This document shows, piece after piece, positions 63,097 through 64,000 of a stretch of DNA of 64,000 bases (position 1 is the first letter of the stretch; every line of letters begins with the position of its first letter). Location of the stretch: the NCBI RefSeq assembly GCF_000525875.1, contig NZ_AODF01000006.1, positions 30,998 through 94,997 of the forward strand. Direction: 5' to 3'. This stretch comes from Listeria floridensis FSL S10-1187 (GTDB taxonomy: Bacteria > Bacillota > Bacilli > Lactobacillales > Listeriaceae). The position numbers and the translations under genes were made by a program. The notes under the pieces were generated by a model that was given only the letters and a program-made list of their open reading frames with translations, did not search any database and was not told where the DNA came from.

Positions 63097-64000
63097 ATAA
63101 AAAACCAAATGGTTTTTTTAGGCTATGATTTTACGATGAAAATTCCTCACTTTTCAACTTTTGGGAAGAATTATGTTCGCCGTTTCGCAGAAACGGATGT
63201 GTTTGAACAAATTTTTTATCGGATTCTCAAGCAAGCCTCAGAAGCAGGCTTTGTGGATACGGAAATCGCTTTTGTAGACTCGACACATGTGAAAGCGAAT
63301 GCGAATAAAAATAAATGGCATAAAAAAAGTGGTACGTAAAGAAACACGTACCTATCAAGAGGAGCTTGAAAAAGAAATTAATTTTGTGCGAGAATCAGAA
63401 GGAAAAAAGCCGATTGTGTGGAAAGAGAAACGCGAGGAGAAAGAAATTAAAATCAGTCGAACAGATCCCGAAAGTGGATACTACGTCAAAGGGGAACGAG
63501 AGAAACAGTTTGCCTATTCTTTTCACACGACTTGTGATCGCCATGGCTTTATTCTTGAAAAAATCGTAACACCTGGAAACATTCACGATAGCCAAGTACT
63601 CATCCCTTTAATGGAAAAACTTCGTCAAAAATACCTACCCGAAGTGGTGGTAATGGATGCAGGTTACAAGACGCCAGCGATTGCCCATTATCTGTGGGGA
63701 AATCAGATGGAAGCGGTGCTTCCTTATACCCGGCCTCGAGGAAAAGAAGGCTTTTTCACGAAACGAGATTTTATGTATGACGCATGGTTAAACGCGTTTC
63801 ATTGTCCGAATAATCATCTTTTGTCCTATGTCCGTCTCAACCGAGAGGGCTACTATCTCTATAAATCCAATTCAACCATTTGTGAAGGATGTGCACTTCG
63901 CACAGAATGTACGGACAGTCGAGTCTATGAAAAGAGTTTGACTCGCCACCTATGGGAAGCTGACCTTGAACGATCGGAGGAGTTACGCCATACAGAACGC
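63097..64000 (+). pseudogene. IS1182 family transposase, N-terminally deleted and frameshifted
   Basis: Translation from about 63097 gives KNQMVFLGYDFTMKIPHFST, joining directly to the middle of a normal IS1182 transposase; about 80-100 N-terminal residues (DUF772 part) are missing. The ribosome site AAGGAGAGA (63082-63090) is followed by ATA where ATG would be expected; ATG 63109 is in frame. The first DDE aspartate is in FVDSTHVKAN. The A7 run 63322-63328 shifts the frame; six bases give HKKVVRKETRTYQEE. The second aspartate is in VVMDAGYKTPA. A cysteine knuckle CEGCALRTEC follows. The gene is open to the window end; the final glutamate is out of view. Probably inactive. Confidence 0.85.

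Larger units (their letters stand above)
63021..64000 (+). mobile_element. IS1182-type insertion sequence, left part
   Basis: The element's left end is probably the inverted repeat at 63023-63065, followed by a transposase gene that runs off the window. The right end, target duplication and the last part of the gene are not visible. Confidence 0.75.

Noticed and set aside
62905..63108. 67-codon minus-strand reading frame next to the IS
   Set aside because: Covers two terminator hairpins and the IS end, lacks a ribosome site and has low-complexity translation.

Overview
The window is a stretch of low-GC Gram-positive (Firmicutes) core chromosome. Gene order (mreB, radC, comC, folC, valS, hem genes, engB, thrS, dnaI, dnaB, nrdR, coaE, mutM, polA, icd, citZ, pyk, pfkA, accA, accD, dnaE and on to ackA, tpx, thiI, ezrA, rpsD, tyrS, ccpA, aroA, ytxH/ytxG, murC, sftA) and protein details match the genus Listeria, recalled as the lmo1548 to lmo1606 segment of L. 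monocytogenes. The differences from that species suggest a more divergent Listeria such as L. grayi; this is inference from memory, not a database result. Almost everything is on the minus strand. Plus-strand exceptions are pepQ, usp, the NAD kinase gene, msrC, rpsD, a yxeA-like gene and the transposase at the right edge.

Layout. 1-2312: mreB (cut by the window edge), radC and comC. 2483-6850: folC and valS, with a Val T-box leader in front of valS. 6852-12155: the tetrapyrrole operon hemA-hemC-hemD-hemB-hemL, from glutamyl-tRNA to uroporphyrinogen III plus the GSA aminomutase. 12190-15176: engB and thrS with a Thr T-box. 15192-22090: a replication/repair run dnaI, dnaB, nrdR, coaE, mutM, polA. 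22178-31139: central metabolism (icd, citZ, a DUF441 membrane protein, fxsA, pyk, pfkA, accA, accD). 31140-38884: dnaE, nanoRNase nrnA, ytoI, ytkL and pepQ. 38924-46525: ald, usp, a GIY-YIG/DUF2087 pair that looks inserted, ackA, ytxK, tpx, NAD kinase and a GtrA-family membrane protein. 46546-52832: thiI-iscS, ezrA, msrC, rpsD with its leader, and a yxeA-like gene. 52834-62775: tyrS with a Tyr T-box, ccpA, aroA, ytxH-ytxG with a SigmaB-type promoter, a 2-Cys peroxiredoxin, murC and sftA. 62997-64000: an orphan terminator and the left end of an IS1182-type element running off the window.

The dominant oddity is technical. Sixteen genes carry about twenty single-base indels, nearly all in runs of 7-9 identical bases and mostly one base too many. 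They hit genes the cell cannot do without (dnaI, dnaB, accD, pfkA, the NAD kinase gene), and removing or adding one base restores a full-length family-typical protein each time. I read these as sequencing or assembly errors and annotate the genes across the shift with repaired lengths. The shift in hemL is the least homopolymer-like and could be real.

I found no convincing new defence or mobile system. The best leads are the small DUF2087-HTH/GIY-YIG module (40822-41976), several unassigned inverted repeats at promoters (pyk, accDA, the ytwI-citZ-icd operon, the DUF2087 gene), cre-like sites at ccpA, a DnaI helicase loader without zinc-binding cysteines, and a truncated IS1182 transposase. 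No tRNA, rRNA, CRISPR array or prophage was seen.
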